DNA of 26,034 nt from a virus, in IMG/VR virus record IMGVR_UViG_3300029915_000128, positions 1 to 26,034 of that record. One strand, written 5' to 3'. Positions 11,505 through 19,075 of the stretch are shown here, in pieces; position 1 is the first letter of the stretch, and each line of letters opens with the position of its first letter. Under the pieces are notes generated by a model. The model searched no databases. It was not told the origin of the DNA and saw only the letters and a program-made list of their open reading frames with translations. A program made the position numbers and the translations under genes.

Positions 11505-11648
11505 ATGTTAGATTACGCATTGGCGGTAAATAAAGTTTGTGATACATGGTGGCAAAGAATGATTTATCAGTATAAAAAGCATTTTAGATTAAACCGTAAG
11601 TTCCCAGCTGAATGGCGTGAATTGATTGAGGAAAATATCGATGTCTAA
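11505..11648 (+). CDS. Small basic protein, 47 aa
   Basis: GGGAG lies eight bases before the ATG, which directly follows the previous TAA. The peptide MLDYALAVNKVCDTWWQRM continues with a basic patch (YKKHFRLNRKF) and an acidic end (EWRELIEEN). Its end overlaps the start of the Sak4-like gene by eight bases and carries that gene's ribosome binding site (GAGG). Not recognised. Confidence 0.5.
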   Translation: MLDYALAVNKVCDTWWQRMIYQYKKHFRLNRKFPAEWRELIEENIDV

Positions 11649-12312
11649 TTGTGTATTAATTATAGGCCATAGTGGTACTGGTAAAAGCACATCGTTACGA
11701 AATCTTCCTCCCGAGGAAACGTTCATTATTAACGTATTGGGCAAAGTGCTACCATTCAAGGGCGCTAACTCCAAATATACTGCTTTGTCTGATGACAGGC
11801 TTTCGGGTAATTACTTTTGCAGTGACAGTGCTGCGGTGATTATTAAGGTGGTTAAATTTATCAACGAACGCCGTCCAGATATTAAGAACCTGATTATCGA
11901 TGACTTTACCTACAGTATTACCAATGAATATATGTCCAAGATTATGGTAAAGGGTTTCGAGAAGTACGCCGAATTAGGCCGTAATGCATGGCAGATAATG
12001 AATGACCTATCCCACTGTCGACCTGATTTATATTCGTTTGTGCTATCGCATTCCGATCAAGGTAGTGACGGCGTTATTAAATGTAAGACTATTGGCAAGC
12101 TGATTGATAACACGGTGTGCTTGGAAGGTATGGCTACCGTTGTATTGCATGCTTTATCAGTGGATGGTGAGTTTAAGTTTCTAACACAGAATGACGGGCA
12201 ACATTTAGCTAAAACGCCAATGGATATGTTCAGAGATAAGTTAATACCAAATGATTTACAATTAGTTAAAGATGTTATGTTTAAATATTTCAATGAGGAT
12301 ATAGATTTATGA
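11641..12312 (+). CDS. Sak4-like AAA_24 single-strand annealing ATPase, 223 aa
   Basis: Sak4-family proteins are distant RecA relatives that anneal single-stranded DNA with their own SSB in phage recombination. Walker A GHSGTGKST is at 9-17 and Walker B LIIDD at 84-88; an SHSD segment further on fits the sensor region. The length is that of the family's short RecA-core form. The ATG at 11641 has GAGG nine bases upstream; a TTG at 11626 is less likely. The downstream SSB gene is the expected partner, but an HNH endonuclease gene now separates them. A general phage P-loop protein is the alternative. Confidence 0.75.
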   Translation: MSNCVLIIGHSGTGKSTSLRNLPPEETFIINVLGKVLPFKGANSKYTALSDDRLSGNYFCSDSAAVIIKVVKFINERRPDIKNLIIDDFTYSITNEYMSKIMVKGFEKYAELGRNAWQIMNDLSHCRPDLYSFVLSHSDQGSDGVIKCKTIGKLIDNTVCLEGMATVVLHALSVDGEFKFLTQNDGQHLAKTPMDMFRDKLIPNDLQLVKDVMFKYFNEDIDL

Positions 12313-12896
12313 GATTCACCCCATTGTCAAAAACTCAATTCGCCATGTATGATTTTTACCAACAGAGAAAAAGAAAATATATAAATAATCATAAATTTAT
12401 TAACAATTTGAAAAATAAATTTTATAGCAAAGTTCTTATACCAGAAAAAGAAGATGATTGTATGTTATGGATTGGAGCGGGGAAAAATAATGTAAATGGA
12501 CATATGAGAATTAATAGGTCTAATATTCCGGCTTATCGAATATCGTATCAAATATTTAATGGTATTGTACCTGACAACTTAGAAGTGATGCATAAATGCG
12601 ACAATCCGATGTGCGTTCGTCCCGATCATTTATCTTTAGGAACGCATAAAGATAATATGAATGATAGAAGAATTAAAAATAGAGATCCAATGAAAAAAAA
12701 TGAAGTTTACAAACATCAATATCAAAAAATAACTGGAAAAGCACCTCATGTTAAGTTAACTTCTAATCAAGTTACAGAAATTAAATCATTAATCAAAGAA
12801 AAAGTTCCTCATTTAAAAATTGCTAAATTATTTAAAGTTGATGCGTCTACAATATCAAATATCAAAACTGAAAAAACATGGAGTCATATAGCATGA
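12309..12896 (+). CDS. HNH homing endonuclease with C-terminal helix-turn-helix, 195 aa
   Basis: Free-standing HNH endonucleases cut DNA lacking their own gene and thereby spread. LWIGAG at 53-58, YRISYQIFNG at 76-85 and LEVMHKCDNPMC with H95, C97, C102, then H107 and H113 (GTHKDNM) are the HNH_3-type core. Residues 150-190 (LTSNQVTEIK, then LKIAKLFKVDASTISNI) form a helix-turn-helix for target binding. The gene is much more AT-rich than its neighbours. It overlaps both by ATGA, the Sak4-like stop at 12309-12312 and the SSB start at 12893-12896, so it sits exactly in the junction. Confidence 0.88.
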   Translation: MRFTPLSKTQFAMYDFYQQRKRKYINNHKFINNLKNKFYSKVLIPEKEDDCMLWIGAGKNNVNGHMRINRSNIPAYRISYQIFNGIVPDNLEVMHKCDNPMCVRPDHLSLGTHKDNMNDRRIKNRDPMKKNEVYKHQYQKITGKAPHVKLTSNQVTEIKSLIKEKVPHLKIAKLFKVDASTISNIKTEKTWSHIA

Positions 12897-13366
12897 GTTT
12901 TACATATTCAAGAATGACCGAAGAAGAAGCAATCAAAGCACGTGAGTTTCCATTATTAGAGAAGGGAGTTTATAATTTTACTGTTATGGAAAGCAAGTTT
13001 AAACGTTCTCAAGCTGGAAATCCAATGATTGAGCTAAAGCTTCGTATTACACATGACGGCAAAGAGTTTAATGTATTTGATAACTTAATCAGTATGCCAA
13101 GCATGGAATGGAAAACTATCCATTTTTGCAGAGTAACCGGTCTAGAAATAGAATATGATAACCAACAATTTAATGAGCGTCTGGCCGCTGGAAAGCGTGG
13201 TAAATGCATGATTTCTCGCATAGAAGCTAAACCAAAAAATGATGGTTCGGGTGAATTCTATAAAGCAAAAAATGTAGTAGACGATTACGTGTCAACTGAT
13301 ACAATTGCACCGAGCAAAACAGAAGGTCAAGGCGCAGAATTCTTTAATGATTCTATTCCGTTTTAA
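12893..13366 (+). CDS. ssb: Single-stranded DNA-binding protein (DUF669 type), 157 aa
   Basis: Binds single-stranded DNA during replication and recombination. After a short polar leader, residues 18-130 look like an OB fold (GVYNFTVMESKFKRSQAGN, IELKLRITHDGKEFNVFDNL, GKRGKCMISRIEAKP). The protein ends FFNDSIPF, the acidic-plus-IPF tip by which bacterial SSBs recruit partners. The ATG at 12893 has GGAG nine bases upstream, within the HNH gene. Likely the cognate SSB of the Sak4-like protein. Confidence 0.82.
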   Translation: MSFTYSRMTEEEAIKAREFPLLEKGVYNFTVMESKFKRSQAGNPMIELKLRITHDGKEFNVFDNLISMPSMEWKTIHFCRVTGLEIEYDNQQFNERLAAGKRGKCMISRIEAKPKNDGSGEFYKAKNVVDDYVSTDTIAPSKTEGQGAEFFNDSIPF

Positions 13367-13399
13367 GTTTATGGCGGCGGCATATGCTAAGCTCGTACC

Positions 13400-13490
13400 A
13401 TGCGTTACGACCTTACTCCCTATATGACGCTGCCACCTGAGTTAGGTTAGATGCTGGATAACAAAGTTTAAACCCCTTTGCCAGTATCTA
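13400..13490 (+). promoter_or_regulatory. 16-codon leader ORF running into a hairpin
   Basis: A short ORF 13400-13450 (MRYDLTPYM...) ends at the base of an inverted repeat: 13448-13457 pairs with 13481-13490 (9 of 10), and an inner 5-bp pair joins 13462-13466 with 13476-13480. The hairpin ends 11 bases before the ribosome site of the 13510 gene. This arrangement resembles translational attenuation, but the leader ORF has no clear ribosome site, so this is tentative. The rest of 13367-13509 shows nothing else. Confidence 0.35.
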
Positions 13491-13509
13491 GCACCATTAT
13501 GAGGATCAT

Positions 13510-13710
13510 ATGCGTTATTTAGTGTTAGTATTTTGTTTTGTTTCTGGTTTGGCGAATGCTGCTACCATAGATTGCTATTCTGGTAATAGGAACATTTATC
13601 ACGGCGAACCTAAGAAGGTTTTAGTGAATGCTACGTTTATATTGGCGACATATGATGGTTATAACGATGTGATCTTTAATAAAGATTGTATCGTAAAAGA
13701 GCCTGCTTAA
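13510..13710 (+). CDS. Small secreted protein, 66 aa
   Basis: GAGGA lies just upstream of the ATG. Residues 1-17 are a typical Sec signal peptide (MRYLVLVFCFVSGLANA) with an A-N-A cleavage site, leaving a 49-residue mature protein of beta character. It has two cysteines (C22, C60) that could form a disulfide in the periplasm. No lipobox. It lies alone between two structured non-coding stretches, at the end of the rightward genes, the position where phages often carry accessory (moron) genes such as exclusion factors. That role is inference. Confidence 0.65.
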   Translation: MRYLVLVFCFVSGLANAATIDCYSGNRNIYHGEPKKVLVNATFILATYDGYNDVIFNKDCIVKEPA

Positions 13711-14039
13711 AGTTTATGATATCCGCACCCTTAAACCTTACTAACTGATGGTTTAGCCTTTTACTTACGGGGTGTGGGTGTCACCAGTGTTATGGCATCA
13801 ATCGGGTTTTTTAACTCCAATCAGCGTTGGACAACTTCCTTTGACGATTGATGCCACCAAGCTTATGAGAACAGCAGCATACTGAAATGCTAATGGCGGC
13901 TAACTATAATGTCTCTGTCGTCGATTTAAGCCCATTATAGAAATCGGTGAAACTCCGATCTGTTCTCACTATAATCCAAGCCGCCATCTGAAAGGCGGCT
14001 GGCACACGTTAAAGAGACAAATGCCTGATTAGTATATCG
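13711..14039. ncRNA. Highly structured gene-free region, candidate non-coding RNA or regulatory RNA
   Basis: Perfect or near-perfect inverted repeats fill this stretch. 13723-13730/13770-13777 (8 bp, one G-U) encloses 13732-13737/13750-13755. 13793-13804/13845-13856 pair over 12 bp. 13866-13874/13960-13968 (9 bp) encloses three arms: 13876-13880/13887-13891, 13904-13911/13933-13940 (8 bp) and 13943-13947/13955-13959, the last stacking directly on the closing stem. 13979-13985 can pair with 13994-14000 or, alternatively, with 13895-13901; 13911-13916 can pair with 14013-14018. No ORF and no T-run terminator. Either strand could be the active one. The density of stems is far above that of the other gaps in the window. 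Confidence 0.55.
13882..13975 (+). promoter_or_regulatory. Two similar promoter-like units inside the structured region
   Basis: CTGAAA (13882-13887), 17 bp, TATAAT (13905-13910); and GTGAAA (13947-13952), 17 bp, TATAAT (13970-13975). The two units are 65 bp apart and share further bases in the spacer, including ACTATAAT. Transcripts would run rightward into the 3' end of the oppositely oriented fibre gene. The same bases take part in the stems described for the region, so the two readings compete. Confidence 0.35.
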
Positions 14040-15386
14040 CTAAGCCTTAACTTCACATACTGAAATTGTTGAAACCGATCTTGGATAGGCTATCGTATCT
14101 GTGTCGGTACCAGAACGATTTATATATCCTGTTCCGGAACCGTTTTGCATTACTTCAACACTATATGTCAAGGTGGATGTGGTAGCAGGCGTATCCAACC
14201 ATTCCATGACCAATGTTGATAAACTAGCAGCGCCAAAATAGGAATCAGCCGCTGTTATAGAAATCCTGCTTCCCGCCGTCGTTCCGAGCGCAATATCAGT
14301 GATACCGTTATTCAATTTATAATAAGCATTTGTTGTACCATCTGACCCTACTGATATAACAGCTCTTACCAATATTTTATTAGAAGCCGAGGTTGGAGTG
14401 ATAGAAACTTGCAATCCAGAAACAATAGTGAAGCTTAATGTGGTGAATGAAACCGCTGTTGTTAATTGGGTTTGGTTAAAATTAAACATTGTTCCTGAAG
14501 GTAGGTTAGCCGCTGGCATCTGACCCAACAATGTATAAACTTGCGATGTGGTAAGATCTGCCGAATTAGCTGGACTACCTGTATTGTTACCTTTTAAAGT
14601 ATCTGCTGGCATTTGTGCTAAGAGCGCATTTGTAACACCATTTGTTGCAATGGCTATCGTCCCAGAACTTGTAATCGTTCCACCGCTTAATCCTGTCCCT
14701 GCTGTAATCGATGTTACTGTTCCAGAAGAACCAAACTGTACGAATGTAATTGCTGTGGTTCCGATGGTAACCATGGTCGTGGAATTGTACCAGCCGGTAT
14801 TACCATTAGCCGTTCCTGCTGTTACTGGAATGACGCCAGTGCTGTTGATGTCTGCTGGTGTGTCATAATCTGTAGCTCGAGTTAAAATCCAGTTAGTCGA
14901 TAATGAGCCTACATTAGTAACTGTGTAAACACCATTCTGGAAAGTGGATGACTGATTTTTAATTAATACTCTTTGGCCAACGGTTGGTGACTGGCCATCC
15001 AATCCAAATACAACTTGTGATCCCGCATTCGTAAGTGTTGCGCCAACTCCTGCTGAACCGTTACTGTAAGTAACGGTTAATGCGCCAGTACTAGCCGCTA
15101 CGACTGGAATTCCTCCTCCAGTAGCAATATTATCAACGTAATTTTTAGTAGCTGCATCTGTAGATAATGTTGGATCAGCAACATTATTGATTTGGAAACC
15201 ACCTAGATTTAATGCACCAGACAGGGTTCCACCAGCTAATGGAAGAAAAGATAATTGCGCATTAAATAAAGTCACTAATTGAGCATTTGTTCCTCGGTAG
15301 GTTGTCCCACCCTGAACATATGGTGCTATATCCGACAACTGTGCTGATGTTAACGGTGGCAATGCTGAGATTTTTATAGTAGCCAT
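14040..15386 (-). CDS. Tail fibre or appendage protein, 448 aa
   Basis: Begins MATIKISALPPLTSAQL with a short beta start. The motif INNVADPTLSTDAATKNYVDN at 66-86 is typical of the repeat near the base of phage fibres. A module at about 100-215 contains VGQRVLIKNQ, FQNGVYTVTNVG and WILTRATDYD, which recurs in the 146-aa protein at 16501-16941. Then come TAGTGLSGGTITSSGTIA and a C-terminal beta-rich domain from about 300, likely to bind receptor. Low-complexity Gly/Ser/Thr composition fits a trimeric fibre. AGGGG precedes the ATG. It is the last gene of the virion cluster. Receptor unknown. Confidence 0.75.
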   Translation of the reverse strand: MATIKISALPPLTSAQLSDIAPYVQGGTTYRGTNAQLVTLFNAQLSFLPLAGGTLSGALNLGGFQINNVADPTLSTDAATKNYVDNIATGGGIPVVAASTGALTVTYSNGSAGVGATLTNAGSQVVFGLDGQSPTVGQRVLIKNQSSTFQNGVYTVTNVGSLSTNWILTRATDYDTPADINSTGVIPVTAGTANGNTGWYNSTTMVTIGTTAITFVQFGSSGTVTSITAGTGLSGGTITSSGTIAIATNGVTNALLAQMPADTLKGNNTGSPANSADLTTSQVYTLLGQMPAANLPSGTMFNFNQTQLTTAVSFTTLSFTIVSGLQVSITPTSASNKILVRAVISVGSDGTTNAYYKLNNGITDIALGTTAGSRISITAADSYFGAASLSTLVMEWLDTPATTSTLTYSVEVMQNGSGTGYINRSGTDTDTIAYPRSVSTISVCEVKA

Positions 15387-15397
15387 TTATTATACCC

Positions 15398-16306
15398 CTA
15401 TGCTGGTTCAACTATAAAATAAGCAACGACACTAGTATCCAAGGCACTCGTTGACGTTATTGTAAAGGATGTCCCGGCTATCCTCGAAGCTACATATGGA
15501 GAACCCACGGTACCGCCAGGACTTTGAATTGTTAATTGAATTCTGCTATTGGCAGTTGTAGAGGTATTCGCTACAGTAACCGTTCCACCAACCAAAGTTG
15601 CGATCCCTTGCTTAGCATTAGATCCTTCCGCTATTTTCAGGCCAGATCCAATTGTAGAAATTGATAATGATCCGCCCCAGAAGTAATATCCGCCTGCAAA
15701 AGTACAAGCAAATTGATCCACTGCGCTGTCTGTGCTGTTAGTGCCGGTACTATCAGTAAATACAAATGATCCCGCATGTGTCTGTATTGCTGTATTACCA
15801 ATTGCAACACCATATGCACTTTGGGTTAAACATCCATTCCCGAATGCAAAACTATTATTTGCTGCATATCCCGTTCTTGTATTATTGCTGCCAAAAGCAA
15901 AGCTATTGGCACCATGAGAATCTGATTGATGACCAAACGCAAATGATTCTGCACCATCAGCAATAGCCTGATAGCCAAATGCAAAACTATAATCATTACC
16001 ACTGCCGCCAGCCGATGCGCCATTACCTTGCGCAAAACAAGCTATACCGAGAGATGATGTAGAGTTTTCACCATATGCTAATGAGTAATTACCAGAAGCT
16101 ACTGAGGTTCCATCTCCACCTAGTGCTGAATGTGTCCCAGATCCTGCTGTCCATGGACTTGATCCACTAAAGGCAGTTTTTAAACTAGCGCCAGTAATTG
16201 CGCCATCGGTAGTTCCCCCGACTGCGGTATAATACAAATCTGTATTTCCAACTACTGTAATAGGATTCGCAGCATAAACTTGCGCTAAATTCATATTTGT
16301 CGGCAT
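15398..16306 (-). CDS. Fibre protein with YadA-like beta-roll repeats, 302 aa
   Basis: Residues 60-185 contain about eight repeats of the type SFAFG, LAYG or VAIG spaced by about 14 residues (NYSLAYGENS, YSFAFGYQAIADGA, SFAFGHQSDSHGA, NSFAFGS). This is the left-handed parallel beta-roll of the YadA head of trimeric autotransporter adhesins. N-terminal residues 1-50 probably attach it to the virion. The C-terminal 80 residues (GTVTVANTSTTANSRIQLT, then SFTITSTSALDTS) are a domain often found at the end of phage fibres. The ATG is preceded by GGAG and the gene follows a 48-aa peptide gene by seven bases. Likely a trimeric adhesin for host recognition. Confidence 0.78.
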   Translation of the reverse strand: MPTNMNLAQVYAANPITVVGNTDLYYTAVGGTTDGAITGASLKTAFSGSSPWTAGSGTHSALGGDGTSVASGNYSLAYGENSTSSLGIACFAQGNGASAGGSGNDYSFAFGYQAIADGAESFAFGHQSDSHGANSFAFGSNNTRTGYAANNSFAFGNGCLTQSAYGVAIGNTAIQTHAGSFVFTDSTGTNSTDSAVDQFACTFAGGYYFWGGSLSISTIGSGLKIAEGSNAKQGIATLVGGTVTVANTSTTANSRIQLTIQSPGGTVGSPYVASRIAGTSFTITSTSALDTSVVAYFIVEPA

Positions 16307-16313
16307 TTAAAAG

Positions 16314-16460
16314 TTACTCCATTAACAGGAAATCAGCGCCAGTTTCTAAAAGCAGGATTCCGCCACTCATCAACAAAAATGCATCGTTAACAACTGGCGT
16401 AGTTGGAACTCCAGTTGAATATATGATTTGTGTGACAAACCCTGATCCATAACAATTCAT
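16314..16460 (-). CDS. Small virion-cluster peptide, 48 aa
   Basis: AGGGGG lies a few bases before the ATG. After MNCYGSGFVTQIIYSTGVPTT comes a repeat-like pattern of hydrophobic triplets (FLLMSGG, ILLLETG, ADFLLME), each turn about eight residues, which looks like a miniature beta solenoid. Similar short peptides occur near phage fibre genes; their role is unknown to me. First gene after the terminator at 16471-16495, so it and the two fibres below may depend on read-through or another promoter. Confidence 0.55.
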   Translation of the reverse strand: MNCYGSGFVTQIIYSTGVPTTPVVNDAFLLMSGGILLLETGADFLLME

Positions 16461-16470
16461 ATAACCCCCT

Positions 16471-16495
16471 AAAAAAGGGCGCTATTAACGCCCTT
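16471..16495 (-). terminator. Intrinsic terminator within the virion gene cluster
   Basis: Reading leftward, AAGGGCG (16495-16489), a 7-base loop, CGCCCTT (16481-16475) and a T-run to 16471. It separates the 146-aa gene from the 48-aa gene and the two distal fibres. Partial termination could set lower fibre expression. A T-run also follows on the plus strand, so it may act in both directions. Confidence 0.8.
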
Positions 16496-16500
16496 CGTTT

Positions 16501-16941
16501 TTAACTTTGAACAAATACAATATTGTTTGCGCCAGAAACTACAGGTACGCCAATTGCTGCTGGCAACGGCTCAACTACAACCCAAATGCTTCCCGCGTAG
16601 GTTGTACCAGCTCCAACTGGACAATACTGGCCAAGTTTGATTTGTTCTACGCACTGGAAGTCACCACGGCGTTGCAGAATGGCAGCTACACCGGTAGCAC
16701 CTGCTTGTGTGCATTGGTAGATACCATTTTGATAGCCAGCTGTTTGACCAGCAAATAAAATATAATCATTTAAGTTTACAGCAACGCTGTCGATTGTTAA
16801 TGCACCGGTAGCATATGTAAATGTAGCGCCTACACCGCTATTGGTTGGGCCATTAAAATAAGTACCTGATTGATTTGAATTCGCCACCAATCGGACTGAA
16901 CCTAATTGCTTAAATGTATTAATAGCATTGATATTAGACAT
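16501..16941 (-). CDS. Small appendage protein sharing a fibre module, 146 aa
   Basis: GGAG precedes the ATG. From about residue 35 it reads SGVGATFTYATGALTID, DYILFAGQ, YQNGIYQCTQAG, AILQRRGDF and IKLGQYCPVGAG, the same order of motifs as residues 100-215 of the fibre at 14040-15386. So it is essentially this one module as a separate protein. Beta-rich, no signal peptide. Probably a fibre segment or virion decoration; function inferred from the fibre context only. Confidence 0.65.
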   Translation of the reverse strand: MSNINAINTFKQLGSVRLVANSNQSGTYFNGPTNSGVGATFTYATGALTIDSVAVNLNDYILFAGQTAGYQNGIYQCTQAGATGVAAILQRRGDFQCVEQIKLGQYCPVGAGTTYAGSIWVVVEPLPAAIGVPVVSGANNIVFVQS

Positions 16942-16977
16942 TATTTAAATCTCCATAAAATAAAGTAAATTTCCGTA

Positions 16978-17280
16978 TTAACTTCCCCACACCAATGAAG
17001 TTGCGGTTGTTCCAGAAGAATTGACTACGATTGAATAAATTGGGTGCCATACACCAGCAGCCAATCCGACTAGTACTTGAGTGGTACCATCCCACTTGAT
17101 ATACGAAACATTTCCAGTGCCACCAACATATAACCATCTAGCAAATTCTGCATTACCGCTAGCGCCATATGGCGTATCTAAGGTTACACTTCCTGTTCTA
17201 GCAACACCCGCCATTACCCGTGTAGGCCCTGTGAAACCATAGGGATCTAGTGCAGGAATATTAAACGTCTGTAACGCCAT
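16978..17280 (-). CDS. Small virion structural protein, 100 aa
   Basis: AAGGAG lies upstream of the ATG. The protein is beta-rich with a central YVGGTGNVSYIKWDGTTQVL and an end GVWHPIYSIVVNSSGTTATSLVWGS. The strand pattern with G-WHPI--I--SGTTA is common in small proteins encoded among phage structural genes, possibly for decoration or tail connection. No catalytic motif. Lies between the collar fibre and the 146-aa module. Confidence 0.65.
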   Translation of the reverse strand: MALQTFNIPALDPYGFTGPTRVMAGVARTGSVTLDTPYGASGNAEFARWLYVGGTGNVSYIKWDGTTQVLVGLAAGVWHPIYSIVVNSSGTTATSLVWGS

Positions 17281-17341
17281 AAGATAAACTCCTTGTAAAT
17301 AAAACTTCCTAAAACCCTAATCATTAGAGTTTTTACAAATA

Positions 17342-19075
17342 TTAAAGCTTGAAGAATGCATTCATAAATGTCACTGGTGGCATATTACCATCAGCCGCAC
17401 CTTGGGTATTTAATATACCACCACCTGCCGGTGTTATGGTCAATGTTGCTGTAGATCCACCAGATTGTTGCACTAACTGACCTAACGTTCCCGCCGCAAC
17501 ACCACCAACCGTATTATTTAGTGGAACTGTAGATCCGGCGTGATTATGACTTGGCATACCAGCAATGGTAATAACTTCAGATCCAATATTCTCACCCAGC
17601 GTACGTGCCGTTAATCCCGCGCCGCTGCCCGCTGTCGCTAATATACGACCCAATGCTTTAGTTAAACCTATTCTATTGTTTGCAGCAAAGTCTGCAACTG
17701 CACTTGCCCCAACCGCGCTAATGGGAACGCCAGAACTTGTATAAAGCTGAGCATAACCCGTTCCACCCGCATTTGTTCCATTGGTTTGAGATGTGACTGC
17801 ATTCCACAATAGGTTGTACAATGGAAATGTATCTCTGTCAGCTCTCGTAGATGCAGATGATCCTGTCGCTACATTAGACCCTGAACTACCAATTGATCCA
17901 TCATTAGCTGGCACCCAACCAAATGGCGAGAAACTATTTAGTGACGTTCTAATATCACCAGTTCTAAATTCATTGCAGATAGCCTCTGCGGTATCATTGC
18001 TGGTGAAATCATTACTTGGAACAGCAGTTCCGATATATAAAGTTGGCTTAGTAATATCAATGCTGCAAGTTGAATCCAGTGGCAAACCTATTTCTAAAAA
18101 TAAACCATCATTACCACAAGCACCCAATGTCTGACCAAATGCACTTGGAACGGTAAACGATAACGGGAGAGCTTGCCATGATCCATCAGCAACCAATCCA
18201 GTTGGTGTTAAACTTGCAGGCGCTGTTTGATCAACACTACCACCACCATCACCATAGAATTGCCTTAAAAATGGTGTCAAAGTTGCTGTTCCAGAATTCC
18301 ATCTATAATAAATAGTACCAGTTAAAGTCTGCCCACTTAAATTCTGAGCGCCACCCGTTATGGGAAACTGGATATATTTATAAAGTTCTCCAGAGCCTGA
18401 TCCAGAACATGAGTAATTTAAATAATAAACTGGAGCAGGAAGACCTACAGTTAAAGTAGATCCCAATGGGAATTGATAGAACTGCAATGTATCTGTAGCA
18501 GACAGATTATTTTTAATAAAACAAATGTCCGAAGCAGCTGGACCATTCGGATTTGTACTAGCTGCAAATGCAGATAGCCCCGCGTGCGCGCCTGGTGCTA
18601 AAGTGACTAATTGCGCTGTTGTAATAACAGGAGGAGCAGCTGGTGGAATTACATCTGTTCCAGCATGTCTGTAAAATGTATTGTTATGTATTAAATTCTC
18701 AACATAGGTAACTTCAGTAATTGGCGCACTTCCTCCGCCACCACCTGTTACAGATGTTCCATAAACATCAACACTCCATATAGTATTCCCATATGAATCT
18801 GTTACAAAAACATAATAATTTGTCGCGCTATCCCAATATATTGGACCCAATGGCAAAGAACCATTTAATCCTAATTGTATAACAAGACCCAATGATCCTG
18901 GACCCGTCACCGTTGGGTAAACATTATTTTCTGCCGTGTCCTGATAAACAGGAGCATATACTCCAGGCTGTTGCGATAATCGCGTTCCTAAGAATCCACC
19001 ACCTAATGCTTCTCCATTCTGGTTTACAAAGTTCCAGATTGGATCTGGCAAGATGACTGCTGATGGTGTTGTCAT
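17342..19075 (-). CDS. Tail fibre with phage collar domain, 577 aa
   Basis: The N-terminal 110 residues (LPDPIWNFVNQNGEALGGGFLGTRL, then PIYWDSATNYYVFVTDSYGN) look like the virion-attachment beta domain of podoviral fibres. A Gly-rich linker (VTGGGGGSAP) follows at about 110. The middle (150-360) is a beta sandwich, possibly carbohydrate-binding. The C-terminus is a collar domain: GWVPANDGSIG, DTFPLYNLLWNAV, LGRILATAGSGAGLTARTLGE and MPSHNH at 507-512, whose His-x-His resembles the metal-binding pair of trimeric fibre tips. The ATG overlaps the stop of the ejection gene by one base (TAATG). Likely receptor-binding. Confidence 0.8.
   Translation of the reverse strand: MTTPSAVILPDPIWNFVNQNGEALGGGFLGTRLSQQPGVYAPVYQDTAENNVYPTVTGPGSLGLVIQLGLNGSLPLGPIYWDSATNYYVFVTDSYGNTIWSVDVYGTSVTGGGGGSAPITEVTYVENLIHNNTFYRHAGTDVIPPAAPPVITTAQLVTLAPGAHAGLSAFAASTNPNGPAASDICFIKNNLSATDTLQFYQFPLGSTLTVGLPAPVYYLNYSCSGSGSGELYKYIQFPITGGAQNLSGQTLTGTIYYRWNSGTATLTPFLRQFYGDGGGSVDQTAPASLTPTGLVADGSWQALPLSFTVPSAFGQTLGACGNDGLFLEIGLPLDSTCSIDITKPTLYIGTAVPSNDFTSNDTAEAICNEFRTGDIRTSLNSFSPFGWVPANDGSIGSSGSNVATGSSASTRADRDTFPLYNLLWNAVTSQTNGTNAGGTGYAQLYTSSGVPISAVGASAVADFAANNRIGLTKALGRILATAGSGAGLTARTLGENIGSEVITIAGMPSHNHAGSTVPLNNTVGGVAAGTLGQLVQQSGGSTATLTITPAGGGILNTQGAADGNMPPVTFMNAFFKL

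Noticed and set aside
12309-12896. Group I intron carrying the HNH gene
   Set aside because: The Sak4-like and SSB frames are each complete and joined by ATGA overlaps, so no coding sequence is split. The same holds for the HNH genes at 23601 and 24885.
13941-13960. Resemblance of GGTGAAACTCCG to an arm of the FMN riboswitch
   Set aside because: The other conserved arms are absent and no riboflavin gene follows; a 12-base match is too short.
13866-13975. tRNA-like cloverleaf
   Set aside because: The closing stem is 9 bp, the arm in anticodon position has a 21-base loop, no T-loop or anticodon loop consensus and no CCA end. Geometry alone is not enough to call a tRNA.
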